DNA of 64,000 nt from Bacteroidetes bacterium B1(2017) (GTDB lineage Bacteria > Bacteroidota > Bacteroidia > UKL13-3). Numbering within the stretch: the stretch's first letter is position 1; every line of letters starts with the position of its first letter. The notes beneath the pieces are model-generated. The model searched no databases. It was not told the DNA's origin and saw nothing but the letters and a program-made list of their open reading frames with translations. Location of the stretch: the NCBI GenBank assembly GCA_002256395.1, contig NKJG01000004.1:186001-250000 (forward strand), read 5' to 3'. A program made the position numbers and the translations under genes. Positions 18,722 to 26,716 of the stretch are shown here, piece after piece.

Positions 18722-19699
18722 TTAGTGATTTAGGATATCAATTAGTTTTAATAGGTCGGGATTTAATTCTTTGGTTTTAGTAATAGAATCAATAAAGGGG
18801 GTTAAGCTAATTTTGTTATCAATTAAGCCTACCATTTTATTTTTCTCTCCACTTAATAAAGCATTCACAGCTCCATAACCCAGTTTTGATGCTAAAACTC
18901 TATCGTATGCCGATGGTGATCCTCCTCTTTGAATATGGCCAAGTATGACTACCCTAGATTCAAAACCCGGTATCTCCTTATTGAGCATACTCGACATAGC
19001 CACAGCTCCACCTTCAAAGTTTCCTTCTGCAACTACTACCAAAGAAAATGATTTCTTACTTTGCTGGCGGTTTCTAAAGAAATCGATAAGTTTTAAATGG
19101 TCCATTTTCACCTCCGGCAATAATACCATTTCAGCACCACCTGCAATAGTTGCAGCTAGGGCAATAAAACCTGCATCTCTGCCCATAACCTCCACAAAGA
19201 AAACTCTTCCGTGGCTATCGGCTGTATCTCTAATTTTATCAATTGCTTCAACAGCCGTGTTGATTGCCGTATCAAAGCCAATGGTTAAATCGGTTCCATA
19301 TAAATCATTATCAATTGTTCCAGGCGCTCCAATAGAAGGGATTCCATATTCATTATAAAATATTTCGGCACCTGTAAAGGTTCCATTCCCTCCAATACAA
19401 ACGATTCCTTCAATGCCATGACTTACCAAATTTTCGTAAGCTGCTTTTCTTCCCTCAGGAGTCATAAAGGCCTTGCTGCGCGACGATTTTAAAATGGTTC
19501 CTCCTCGTTGTATAATATTTCCAACCGACCTAGAGCTTAGTGGCATAAAATTCTCTCCACCTTCTATCATGCCTTTATAACCTTGCATAACACCTATTAC
19601 CTCTACATCTTTTGAAATTGCTGTTCTAACAACAGCCCTCACACAAGCATTCATTCCAGGTGCATCTCCACCTGATGTAAAAACAGCTATTTTCTTCAT
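18722..19699 (-). CDS. pfkA: 6-phosphofructokinase
   Basis: 325 aa, the usual length of bacterial ATP-type PfkA, converting fructose 6-phosphate to fructose 1,6-bisphosphate in glycolysis. Visible motifs: TSGGDAPGMN (residues 9-17) at the ATP site, GAPGTIDND (124-132) with the catalytic Asp130, and VEVMGRDAGF (fructose-6-P binding). The loop that is usually GGDGS reads GGNGT (103-107), so the conserved Asp of the Mg-ATP loop is Asn here. A terminator hairpin for the upstream minus-strand gene lies just before the start, so pfkA depends on read-through or on a promoter inside or beyond that hairpin. Confidence 0.93.
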   Translation of the reverse strand: MKKIAVFTSGGDAPGMNACVRAVVRTAISKDVEVIGVMQGYKGMIEGGENFMPLSSRSVGNIIQRGGTILKSSRSKAFMTPEGRKAAYENLVSHGIEGIVCIGGNGTFTGAEIFYNEYGIPSIGAPGTIDNDLYGTDLTIGFDTAINTAVEAIDKIRDTADSHGRVFFVEVMGRDAGFIALAATIAGGAEMVLLPEVKMDHLKLIDFFRNRQQSKKSFSLVVVAEGNFEGGAVAMSSMLNKEIPGFESRVVILGHIQRGGSPSAYDRVLASKLGYGAVNALLSGEKNKMVGLIDNKISLTPFIDSITKTKELNPDLLKLIDILNH

Positions 19700-19712
19700 G
19701 GTGTAAAAATAA

Positions 19713-19744
19713 AAAAAGGCCGCTTCATTTGAAACGGCCTTTTC
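19713..19744 (-). terminator. Rho-independent terminator of lipoprotein gene
   Basis: AAAGGCCG pairs with CGGCCTTT around a short loop. Read on the minus strand, the stem is followed by a run of seven T. It sits between the stop of the 311-aa lipoprotein and the start of pfkA. Confidence 0.75.
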
Positions 19745-19763
19745 ATAATAATTTAGAAAAATA

Positions 19764-20699
19764 TTATAATTCTGTTTTTACAACCATTAGAATTTGACCA
19801 GTGGCAGTAGTTGCAATATTACCAACTAAGATAAAACCTCTTTTGCCATCAGATTTTTTGAAAGCAAATACTTGGTTAGTACCTAAGTTAGCTAATCTAT
19901 CAGTGGTTCCAGCAGTAAAATCTACTAAGTTAATTTCTGTCATGAAAGTACTTCCTGATAATGCATCAAAAGCAGATGATGTAATATCTGGAGTTAATTT
20001 ATAGATAGTTTTGTTTTTTGTAGGCCAAGTTGAAGTTTCAGCATTCCAACCAATACCAGCACCAAAAGCGTAATCAGGAGAATAAATTGCATTTTGAACG
20101 CTACCAGCTGAATTATAGTAATAAATGAAATCAATTTTAGATGAATTGTCTTTTGCAAGATCTGAACCAACTGAACCAGCACGGTATCTTCTAAAACCAT
20201 CTGCAACACCAAAGAAACGGTATTCATTAGTTGTTGATGTAGGGCCACCTAATAAAATTTGACCCGAAGTTACCATACTTGCAATTGTTACTTCATAAGT
20301 TGCATTAGTAGTTTTACCTTTATCATCTTCAACTGTTACTGAATAAGTAATTACATCCGCTTCGTCAATTACAATTTCGCCAGCAATTACATCTTTATGA
20401 GTATAAATTACATCTTTTGCATCATAAGATGAAGATTTGATTGTATTTGTACTTCCGCCAGTAATAGCACGGGTAATAGTTAATTTTTTGATTTTTCTAT
20501 CTGTGTCTGCTGATGCTAACACTTTTACTGAAATGGTATCTACACTTAATGAAGCATTAGATTTTTTAACACCATCATTTACAGTTAATGTAGGAGCGGC
20601 TGACTCGGTTGTTGTGGTAGTTTTATCACCACAAGATGTAAATAAAACAGACGTTGATAACGCTGCTAAAACGAAAATAGATTTAACTAGTTTTTTCAT
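19764..20699 (-). CDS. Hypothetical lipoprotein with Thr-rich linker
   Basis: 311 aa. The N-terminus is a lipoprotein signal: MKKLVKS, a hydrophobic core, and lipobox LFTSC with Cys near residue 23. A flexible Thr/Ser stretch follows (GDKTTTTTESAAP). Next comes a beta-rich domain resembling an Ig-like or cadherin-like fold (about residues 40-140; strands such as KKLTITRAITGG and VTYSVTVEDDKGKT), then a C-terminal domain of about 160 residues that I cannot assign. Outer-membrane or periplasmic attachment is expected. It is flanked by its own terminator and by a -7-like element upstream, so it is probably monocistronic. Confidence 0.75.
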   Translation of the reverse strand: MKKLVKSIFVLAALSTSVLFTSCGDKTTTTTESAAPTLTVNDGVKKSNASLSVDTISVKVLASADTDRKIKKLTITRAITGGSTNTIKSSSYDAKDVIYTHKDVIAGEIVIDEADVITYSVTVEDDKGKTTNATYEVTIASMVTSGQILLGGPTSTTNEYRFFGVADGFRRYRAGSVGSDLAKDNSSKIDFIYYYNSAGSVQNAIYSPDYAFGAGIGWNAETSTWPTKNKTIYKLTPDITSSAFDALSGSTFMTEINLVDFTAGTTDRLANLGTNQVFAFKKSDGKRGFILVGNIATTATGQILMVVKTEL

Positions 20700-20737
20700 T
20701 GTATTTGTTAATTGATTTATTTTAGATGTTTGTTTGG

Positions 20738-20745
20738 CAAATATA
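20738..20745 (-). promoter_or_regulatory. -7 element of lipoprotein gene
   Basis: Read on the minus strand this is TATATTTG, an exact TAnnTTTG match about 40 nt before the ATG at 20699. No TTG is found at the expected upstream spacing, so the call rests on one element. Confidence 0.3.
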
Positions 20746-20767
20746 AGCCTTAAATTTTAATTATTTA

Positions 20768-21091
20768 TTAATTCGCTTGTACTTCACGAGCCTCATTGTT
20801 CTCATATGAGTCGTGGCGAAATTCATCAAAGTTATAATCAGGCATTAAGTCAGTTTTGATGTGATTAACGGTTTCATTTAATGCTTCCAAAAATTTATTA
20901 AAGTCCTCTTTGTACAAGAATATTTTGTGCTTAACAAAATTTCCATCCTCAAAACTTTTTTTACTTTCAGTAATAGTAATGAAATAATCTTTTCCACGTG
21001 TTGATTTAACATCAAAGAAATACGTTCTTTTACCAGCGCGAATTTTTTTGGAAAATATTTCCTGGTTGTCATTTTTGTTGAACTCGTCCAT
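20768..21091 (-). CDS. PUR-domain nucleic-acid-binding protein (DUF3276)
   Basis: 107 aa from ATG 21091. The residues FSKKIRAGKRTYFFDVKSTRGKDYF... match the DUF3276 family, whose fold is that of Pur-alpha; a spirochaete member (BpuR) binds single-stranded DNA and RNA. The core beta-beta-beta-beta-alpha unit spans about residues 13-75, with aromatic residues in the strands (YFF, YFI) that would stack on bases. The C-terminal tail (about 80-107) is acidic. The product is cytoplasmic. It is common in Bacteroidota as a small single-copy gene; a role in post-transcriptional control is inferred from the family only. Confidence 0.8.
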   Translation of the reverse strand: MDEFNKNDNQEIFSKKIRAGKRTYFFDVKSTRGKDYFITITESKKSFEDGNFVKHKIFLYKEDFNKFLEALNETVNHIKTDLMPDYNFDEFRHDSYENNEAREVQAN

Positions 21092-21185
21092 GCAATTTTT
21101 TAACTATAAACGTCGGCAAAATATATGTTCATAGTTTGTTTTCAAAACATTTTTTCAACAAGAAGGAAATATCCTTATTTTAATC

Positions 21186-22985
21186 CTATTCAAGTGTTAG
21201 GTCTTCTTGAATTTGCTTGCTGTAAATAGCACTATATGAGCCATTTAATTCAATAAGTTCGTCGTGGCTACCAAATTCAAGCATTTTACCTTCGTGGAGA
21301 ACCAAAATTTTATCCGCGTCCTTTACCGAAGAAACTCGATGACTTACGATAATAGTTGTCTTATTTCTCTTAATTTCTTGAAGGTTTTTTAAAATCTCAG
21401 ATTCTGTTTTTGTGTCCAAAGCACTTAAACAATCATCTAAAATTAATAGTTCAGGGTTTTTTATAAAAGCTCTGGCAATAGCAACTCTTTGTTTTTGCCC
21501 TCCCGACAGTGTAATGCCTCTCTCTCCAACCCTTGTTTCATATTGCTGGGTAAATCCCATAATATTTTCATGTAAAGCCGCCATTTTTGACGCATTTACA
21601 ATTCGTTCATTCAAAAGTTCACTTTCATGACTTAGGCCAAAAGAAATATTATTTGCAATTGAATCGCTAAATAGGAAAACATCTTGAGGAACATACCCAA
21701 TCATTTCCTTCCATTGAACTAAGTCTAACTCTTCCAGGTTTTTGGAGTCTATTTTAATCTTACCAAAACTAGGATCAAACAGTCGTAACAATAATTGAAT
21801 AAGAGTACTTTTACCAGACCCCGTTGTTCCCAAAATAGCAAAGGTACTACCCTTTGGAATTGAAAAGCTTAGCTTATCCAAGGCAGGAATGGTTTTCCCT
21901 GGATAGGTAAATGAAATATTTTCAAATGTTATTTCCTCCTTAAAATCGAGCGGATTTCCAGTAGGATATTCTAAGGATGGTTTGGTTTCTAAAAATTCAT
22001 TAATTCTAGCTTGCGAGGCGGCAGCCCGTTGAATTAGGCTACTGGTATACCCCAAACTCGTAACAGGCCAAACCAAAATGGTTACATACATTACAAATTC
22101 GGCAATATTTCCCAGGCTAGCCCTTCCTGCAATTACTTCTAAACCTCCTATATAAATGGTAATTAAAGAACTTAATCCTGTTAAAAATAGCATTAATGGA
22201 AAGAAAAAGGCCTCCACTCCAGCTAAACTCATTTGTTTTTTGCGGTAACTTTCAGTCTCTTTTTCAAAACTTAAAGAACTTGCCTCTTCTGCTGCAAAAG
22301 CTTTTACCACCCTAATTCCAGAAAATGCCTCCTGTACAAAGGAAGTAATACTAGAAAGTTGATTTTGAATAGCATCACTGCGAGTGTTTATGAGATTGTT
22401 TATTTTAAAAATGGCATAGGATAATATTGGTAAAGGCGCAATTACCAACCAAGTTAACCTCACATTTACCGTAAACATTACCGATAAAACCAAAATAATG
22501 GTTACTACTAAATTGATAGAATACATAATAGCTGGGCCAGCATACATTCTCACTCTACCCACATCTTCACTAATCCTTGCCATTAAATCCCCAATGCGGT
22601 TGGCTCGGTAAAAGCCCTGATCCAACTCTTGATAATGTACAAAAAGCTCATTCTTAAGGTCATATTCAATATGCCTGCTCATAACTATTATGGTTTGGCG
22701 CATTAAATACATAAATACCCCTCTAATAATAGCAAAGGCAATAACTAAAAGGAAAAAATAAAAAACATTCGTTGCTAGTTCCTCCCTCAAAACAACCTTT
22801 TGAGAATCATTTGATTGTGTTAATTTTCCTAAGATTTCGCGAATTAAATCTATAGATTTTCGAACCATTTGAGCTGGGAAAATGGCAAAAAGGTTAGACG
22901 CAGCAACAAATAGAACCCCCAAAAGGAGCCTTTTTTTGTATAGGTAGAAGTATTTTCTAAGATGGCGAAGTGCTTTCAATACCAC
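21186..22985 (-). CDS. ABC exporter, fused permease-ATPase (MsbA/MdlA-like)
   Basis: 599 aa starting at GTG 22985 (no ATG nearby). Six membrane segments occupy about residues 15-315, followed by an ATPase domain: Walker A GTTGSGKST, Q-loop YVPQD, signature LSGGQKQR, Walker B LLILDD, and the H-loop His in IIVSH. The residue after the Walker B Asp is Asp518 rather than the usual catalytic Glu, as in degenerate sites of heterodimeric exporters, yet no second exporter subunit is adjacent. The substrate could be lipid or drug; the sequence does not say. It is divergent from leucine dehydrogenase with 113 bp between the starts. Confidence 0.9.
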   Translation of the reverse strand: MVLKALRHLRKYFYLYKKRLLLGVLFVAASNLFAIFPAQMVRKSIDLIREILGKLTQSNDSQKVVLREELATNVFYFFLLVIAFAIIRGVFMYLMRQTIIVMSRHIEYDLKNELFVHYQELDQGFYRANRIGDLMARISEDVGRVRMYAGPAIMYSINLVVTIILVLSVMFTVNVRLTWLVIAPLPILSYAIFKINNLINTRSDAIQNQLSSITSFVQEAFSGIRVVKAFAAEEASSLSFEKETESYRKKQMSLAGVEAFFFPLMLFLTGLSSLITIYIGGLEVIAGRASLGNIAEFVMYVTILVWPVTSLGYTSSLIQRAAASQARINEFLETKPSLEYPTGNPLDFKEEITFENISFTYPGKTIPALDKLSFSIPKGSTFAILGTTGSGKSTLIQLLLRLFDPSFGKIKIDSKNLEELDLVQWKEMIGYVPQDVFLFSDSIANNISFGLSHESELLNERIVNASKMAALHENIMGFTQQYETRVGERGITLSGGQKQRVAIARAFIKNPELLILDDCLSALDTKTESEILKNLQEIKRNKTTIIVSHRVSSVKDADKILVLHEGKMLEFGSHDELIELNGSYSAIYSKQIQEDLTLE

Positions 22986-23033
22986 AAAATAAAGGAAAAA
23001 CTAGCACAATTTGGGGTGGCTTTTTTTTTGAAC

Positions 23034-23062
23034 TTGAAAAACAAAAAATAAAACTACTTTTG
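23034..23062 (+). promoter_or_regulatory. Promoter of leucine dehydrogenase gene
   Basis: TTG (23034-23036), 18 nt, TACTTTTG (23055-23062). Both elements and the spacing fit the Bacteroidota sigma-A consensus; the leader to ATG 23099 is about 30 nt. Confidence 0.55.
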
Positions 23063-23098
23063 CGCCACTAAAAACTCAAAATTTAACCCATTACCGCT

Positions 23099-24172
23099 AT
23101 GGCAGAACAAGAAATTTTTACGCAACTCTCAACTTACGATCACGAACAGATTGTATTTTGTAATGACAATGCAACTGGTTTGAAAGCAATTATTGCTATT
23201 CATAATACTGTGCTTGGTCCAGGTTTAGGTGGTACTCGTGTTTGGAACTATAACAACGAGGCCGAAGCTATTAATGATGTAATGCGTTTATCACGCGGTA
23301 TGACATACAAGGCTGCTATTTCAGGTTTAAATTTAGGAGGAGCAAAAGCCGTAATTATTGGCGATGCTTCTAAAATTAAAACTGAAGCTTTAATGCGCAA
23401 GTTTGGAAGATTTGTTGAGAATCTACATGGTAAATATATTACTGCCGAGGATGTAAATACTACAACTAAGGATATGGAATATGTAAACATGGAAACAAAA
23501 CATGTTGTAGGTTTACCTGAAAGTATGGGTGGTGGCGGAGATCCTAGTCCAGTAACTGCTTATGGTGTTTATATGGGAATGAAGGCAAGTGCTAAACATG
23601 TTTTTGGAACCGATAGTTTAGCCGGTAAGAAAGTTGCCGTTCAAGGAGTTGGAAAAGTAGGTGGTCATTTATTAGAATTTTTACATAAGGAAGGTGCTGA
23701 GTTATTTATTTCTGATATCAACCAAGAAATGTTAAACCATTATGCTGGTGCCGTTGGAGCAACAATAGTTAAGGGTGAAGATATTTATGGTTTGGATGTA
23801 GATGTATTTGCTCCATGTGCCTTAGGTGCAATTTTAAATGATGAGCATATTGCAAAATTAAAATGTTCAATTATTGCTGGGGCAGCCAATAATCAATTGG
23901 CAGATGAAACCATACATGGCCCTGCTTTAATGAATAAAGGAATTACGTATGCACCTGACTTTCTAATTAATGCGGGTGGTTTAATTAATGTTTACCAAGA
24001 ACATATTGGTTACAACCGCGAAACTGCTTACAGAAAAGCAGAGCATATTTATGATGTTACATTAGAGATTTTAAAGATTTCGGCTACTGAGAAAATTTAT
24101 ACTCAAAAAGCTGCCATGAATTTAGCTGAAAAACGTATCAGTGATATGTCGAGAGTTAAATCTACTTATTAA
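23099..24172 (+). CDS. Leucine (branched-chain amino acid) dehydrogenase
   Basis: 357 aa from ATG 23099. Glu/Leu/Phe/Val dehydrogenases reversibly deaminate branched-chain amino acids with NAD, giving 2-oxo acids and ammonia. The N-terminal catalytic domain shows GPGLGGTR, the substrate-binding Lys in MTYKAAISGLNLGGAKA and the catalytic Lys of GGAKA (residue 83). A GGGGDPSPVTAYG linker leads to the Rossmann domain with VQGVGKVGGHL. Length and motifs fit leucine dehydrogenase rather than hexameric glutamate dehydrogenase (about 450 aa). It probably feeds branched-chain fatty acid precursors, which are typical of this phylum. It has its own promoter, and a large stem-loop follows the stop. Confidence 0.88.
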   Translation: MAEQEIFTQLSTYDHEQIVFCNDNATGLKAIIAIHNTVLGPGLGGTRVWNYNNEAEAINDVMRLSRGMTYKAAISGLNLGGAKAVIIGDASKIKTEALMRKFGRFVENLHGKYITAEDVNTTTKDMEYVNMETKHVVGLPESMGGGGDPSPVTAYGVYMGMKASAKHVFGTDSLAGKKVAVQGVGKVGGHLLEFLHKEGAELFISDINQEMLNHYAGAVGATIVKGEDIYGLDVDVFAPCALGAILNDEHIAKLKCSIIAGAANNQLADETIHGPALMNKGITYAPDFLINAGGLINVYQEHIGYNRETAYRKAEHIYDVTLEILKISATEKIYTQKAAMNLAEKRISDMSRVKSTY

Positions 24173-24194
24173 TACTATACACACAATTTTCTGC

Positions 24195-24256
24195 GCAAGC
24201 AGCAAACGTTCTTTTCATATTGTTTATTAAACCAATTGGATTTGTTTGCTGCTTGC
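24195..24256 (+). other. Long stem-loop between leucine dehydrogenase and nusB
   Basis: GCAAGCAGCAAAC (24195-24207) and GTTTGCTGCTTGC (24244-24256) are perfect 13-bp arms around a 36-nt loop. There is no real T-tract (TTTGATTTT follows), so it is at best a weak terminator. It ends 16 bp before the nusB start and could act on mRNA stability or on nusB translation. Confidence 0.55.
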
Positions 24257-24272
24257 TTTGATTTTATACATT

Positions 24273-25214
24273 ATGTTGAACCGAAGATTTTTACGCATCA
24301 AAGCCTTTCAGGCACTTTATAGCTTTTCTAGAGAGGAAGGTGGAGATGCATCTATTTTTAAGAAACGAATGCTATCTGGTTTAGATAAAACGTATGAATT
24401 GTACTTGTTTTTACTAGCCTTTGGTCCAGAGTTTAAGAATTTTTTGGCTCAGGAATTAGAAACTGAAAAGGCAAAATACATTCCATCTGAACAGCAAATT
24501 GAACGTTTTCAAATGCTAATTGGCAATAAAGCTATTGCCATTATTGAAAATAATTTGCCATTTGCCGAAGCACTTAAGAAAAATAAAGTGGCATGGAGCG
24601 ACCATACCGATTTACTACGTCAAATTTGGAATGAATTAAAAGGGCACGACCTAATCCAAAATTATTACAAGGCCGAAAACCATACTATTAACGAGGATAA
24701 AAACCTATTAGCTGGAATTTTGGAGTATGTTTCGGCCGACTCAGAATTGTTTGAAGCATTTGTGGAAGAGCGCTATTCTAATTGGGAAGATGATCAAGTT
24801 TTAGTATTGACAACACTTCAAAAGACTCTACAAATGCTAAAGGAAAGTTCTACCAGAGTGCTTCCTGATAAACACAAAGACGAGGAAGAGGATTTGAAGT
24901 TTGTGAAAAATCTGTTTGATTTGTGCGTTCAAAACGACAAAGAATTAATGGAGTTAATAGCAGCAAAGACAAAAAATTGGGATCAAGACCGTATTGCTTT
25001 AGTGGATTTAATTCTAATGAAAATGGCTATTTGCGAGGTGTTGTATTTTCCGTATGTTCCTCTTAAAGTTTCTATTAATGAATACCTTGAATTAGCTAAA
25101 CTATACAGTACTCCTAATAGTCACGGATTTATTAATGGCGTTTTAGATAAAGTTCAAATAGACCTAAGAAGCAATAACCGTATCCAAAAATTGGGTAGAG
25201 GTTTGGTTGATTAA
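24273..25214 (+). CDS. nusB: Transcription antitermination factor NusB, long Bacteroidota form
   Basis: 313 aa from ATG 24273 (MLNRRFLRIKAFQALYSF, the typical NusB beginning); a TTG at 24246 is less likely. NusB binds boxA RNA with S10 (NusE) in rRNA antitermination. Classical NusB is about 140 aa; here an insert of about 150 residues separates the N-terminal helix from the conserved C-terminal part (NWDQDRIALVDLILMKMAICE, then PLKVSINEYLELAKLYSTPNSHGFINGVLDK). This enlarged form is usual in the phylum. Short gaps to the DUF1573 and yajC genes suggest an operon. Confidence 0.88.
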   Translation: MLNRRFLRIKAFQALYSFSREEGGDASIFKKRMLSGLDKTYELYLFLLAFGPEFKNFLAQELETEKAKYIPSEQQIERFQMLIGNKAIAIIENNLPFAEALKKNKVAWSDHTDLLRQIWNELKGHDLIQNYYKAENHTINEDKNLLAGILEYVSADSELFEAFVEERYSNWEDDQVLVLTTLQKTLQMLKESSTRVLPDKHKDEEEDLKFVKNLFDLCVQNDKELMELIAAKTKNWDQDRIALVDLILMKMAICEVLYFPYVPLKVSINEYLELAKLYSTPNSHGFINGVLDKVQIDLRSNNRIQKLGRGLVD

Positions 25215-25238
25215 TACAACATTTTAATTGTAACAAAT

Positions 25239-25697
25239 ATGAATAAATTTTTTATTGTAGCAGGTTTGTTTCTACTAGTTGCATGTGGAAATAATTCTAA
25301 AATGGCTTCTGGAAATTTGGTTAACAACCCCATTAGCGCAACAGATACGGCGGCCGATTTATCTGCTGATGCACCCATTATGACATTTAATGAGAATATT
25401 CATGACTTTGGTAAATTAGTAGATGGAGAAGTTGTTACCTATAAATTTAAGTTTAAGAATACGGGTAAATCAGATTTAATAATAAGCAATGCAAGCGCAA
25501 GTTGTGGTTGCACTGTTCCTAGTTATCCTAGAGTTCCAATTGCACCAGGTGAAGAATCGGCTATAGACGTTCAATTTAATAGTAGCGGTAAATCTGGTAT
25601 GGTAGAGAAAAATGTAACCATTACAGCCAACACAATTCCTACCCAGGTTTATTTAGTTATTAGAGGAGAAGTAAATCCTAAACCAGAATCTAACTAA
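25239..25697 (+). CDS. DUF1573 lipoprotein
   Basis: 152 aa. Lipoprotein signal MNKFFIVAGLFLLVAC puts the lipidated Cys at about residue 16. After a short linker comes one DUF1573 domain (about residues 48-148), an Ig-like/ASH-type beta-sandwich with the typical segments HDFGKLVDGEVV, KFKNTGKSDLII, SASCGCTVP and the terminal VYLVIRGEV. The Cys-Gly-Cys is conserved in the family. The function is unknown; the envelope is the likely location. It is 24 bp after nusB and 39 bp before yajC, an arrangement I expect to be one transcript. Confidence 0.8.
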   Translation: MNKFFIVAGLFLLVACGNNSKMASGNLVNNPISATDTAADLSADAPIMTFNENIHDFGKLVDGEVVTYKFKFKNTGKSDLIISNASASCGCTVPSYPRVPIAPGEESAIDVQFNSSGKSGMVEKNVTITANTIPTQVYLVIRGEVNPKPESN

Positions 25698-25736
25698 ACA
25701 CTCAAATTTTAAAAACAAAAACTATACATATATCAC

Positions 25737-26075
25737 ATGAACCAAATTTTATTAATGGCGCCTCCGGCTGCCGGCGCTGCGCCTGGAAATCCAATTATGC
25801 AGTTTCTTCCTCTAATCTTAATTTTTGTTGTGTTTTACTTCTTTATGATTTATCCTCAAATTAAAAAGAATAAAGCTCAAAAGAAATTCCGCGAATCAAT
25901 TGGTAAAGGCGATAAGATTATTACCATTGGTGGTGTGCATGCCAAAATTATTGATGCAAATGAAACTACTTTCTTAATTGATAGCGAAGGTACTAAACTT
26001 CGTATTGATCGTACAGCAGTTTCTATGGAAGCTTCACAAGCTTTGAACCAACCAGCAAAAGAGGAAAAGAAATAA
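25737..26075 (+). CDS. yajC: Sec translocase accessory subunit YajC
   Basis: 112 aa from ATG 25737. A Pro/Gly/Ala-rich start leads to a single transmembrane helix (about residues 23-45, FLPLILIFVVFYFFMIYPQ) ending in the family hallmark FFMIYPQIKK. The cytoplasmic domain (GDKIITIGGVHAKIIDANE and VSMEAS) is characteristic. YajC associates with SecDF-YidC and supports Sec-dependent export. secDF is not in the window. A stem-loop follows before coaE. Confidence 0.92.
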   Translation: MNQILLMAPPAAGAAPGNPIMQFLPLILIFVVFYFFMIYPQIKKNKAQKKFRESIGKGDKIITIGGVHAKIIDANETTFLIDSEGTKLRIDRTAVSMEASQALNQPAKEEKK

Positions 26076-26087
26076 TAGTATATCAGA

Positions 26088-26122
26088 AGAACATTTGCTT
26101 TCTTTGAGAAAGCAAATGTTCT
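26088..26122 (+). other. Perfect stem-loop just upstream of coaE
   Basis: AGAACATTTGCTTTC (26088-26102) and GAAAGCAAATGTTCT (26108-26122) form a 15-bp stem with a 5-nt loop, ending 3 nt before the coaE ATG. No T-tract follows, so it does not look like a standard terminator. In mRNA it would lie across the ribosome landing region of coaE. Confidence 0.7.
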
Positions 26123-26125
26123 CTA

Positions 26126-26716
26126 ATGATTAAAGTTGGCATAACAGGTAATATTGGAAGCGGCAAATCTACTGTTGCACGAATTTTTTCCATTCTTGGA
26201 ATTCCAATTTATGATGCCGATACCCGCGCAAAGGCGGTAATGATTGAGAACCAAAGCTTGGTTCAGTCCATTAAAGAATTAATAGGAGAGGATTCTTACG
26301 CATCCGATGGCTCCTTAAATAGGGCTATAATTTCACAAAAAGTATTTTCAAATTCCACACTTCTTCAAGGTTTAAATGCCTTGGTGCACCCTGCCGTATT
26401 TAAGGATTTCGATGATTGGGTGTTACGTCAAGATTCACCCTATGTGCTAAAGGAGGCCGCCTTATTAATAGAAAGTGGTTCTTACAAAACCCTTGATAAA
26501 TTAATAGTTGTTAGTGCCCCAGAAGAGATTAGGCTCAAACGAAGTATAGAACGAGATGCAAGTAATGAAGCTGCTATTCGTGATAGAATGAAAAATCAAA
26601 TGCCAGAAGAAGAGAAACTAAAAATGGCTCACTTTTGCGTACAAAATCATGAGCAATTACTAATTCCTCAGGTAATAAAAATTCATCAAGAATTACTTAA
26701 ACTATCTTTAGTTTAG
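26126..26716 (+). CDS. coaE: Dephospho-CoA kinase
   Basis: 196 aa from ATG 26126. It phosphorylates the ribose 3'-OH of dephospho-CoA in the last step of CoA synthesis. P-loop GITGNIGSGKST (residues 5-16); IYDAD (about residues 31-35) matches the conserved (V/I)xDAD substrate motif; the lid region has RLKRSIERD. coaD, the preceding step, is at 47130-47588. The 3' end overlaps the convergent helicase gene by 20 bp. Confidence 0.94.
   Translation: MIKVGITGNIGSGKSTVARIFSILGIPIYDADTRAKAVMIENQSLVQSIKELIGEDSYASDGSLNRAIISQKVFSNSTLLQGLNALVHPAVFKDFDDWVLRQDSPYVLKEAALLIESGSYKTLDKLIVVSAPEEIRLKRSIERDASNEAAIRDRMKNQMPEEEKLKMAHFCVQNHEQLLIPQVIKIHQELLKLSLV

Noticed and set aside
19713-19744. Riboswitch upstream of pfkA
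   Set aside because: The only structure is a simple terminator hairpin close to the preceding stop codon; no aptamer-like fold can be seen in the 64-bp gap.
26697-26716. 20-bp antiparallel overlap of coaE and the helicase gene as a sign of error
   Set aside because: Both C-termini look complete for their families, and short convergent overlaps are common in compact genomes.
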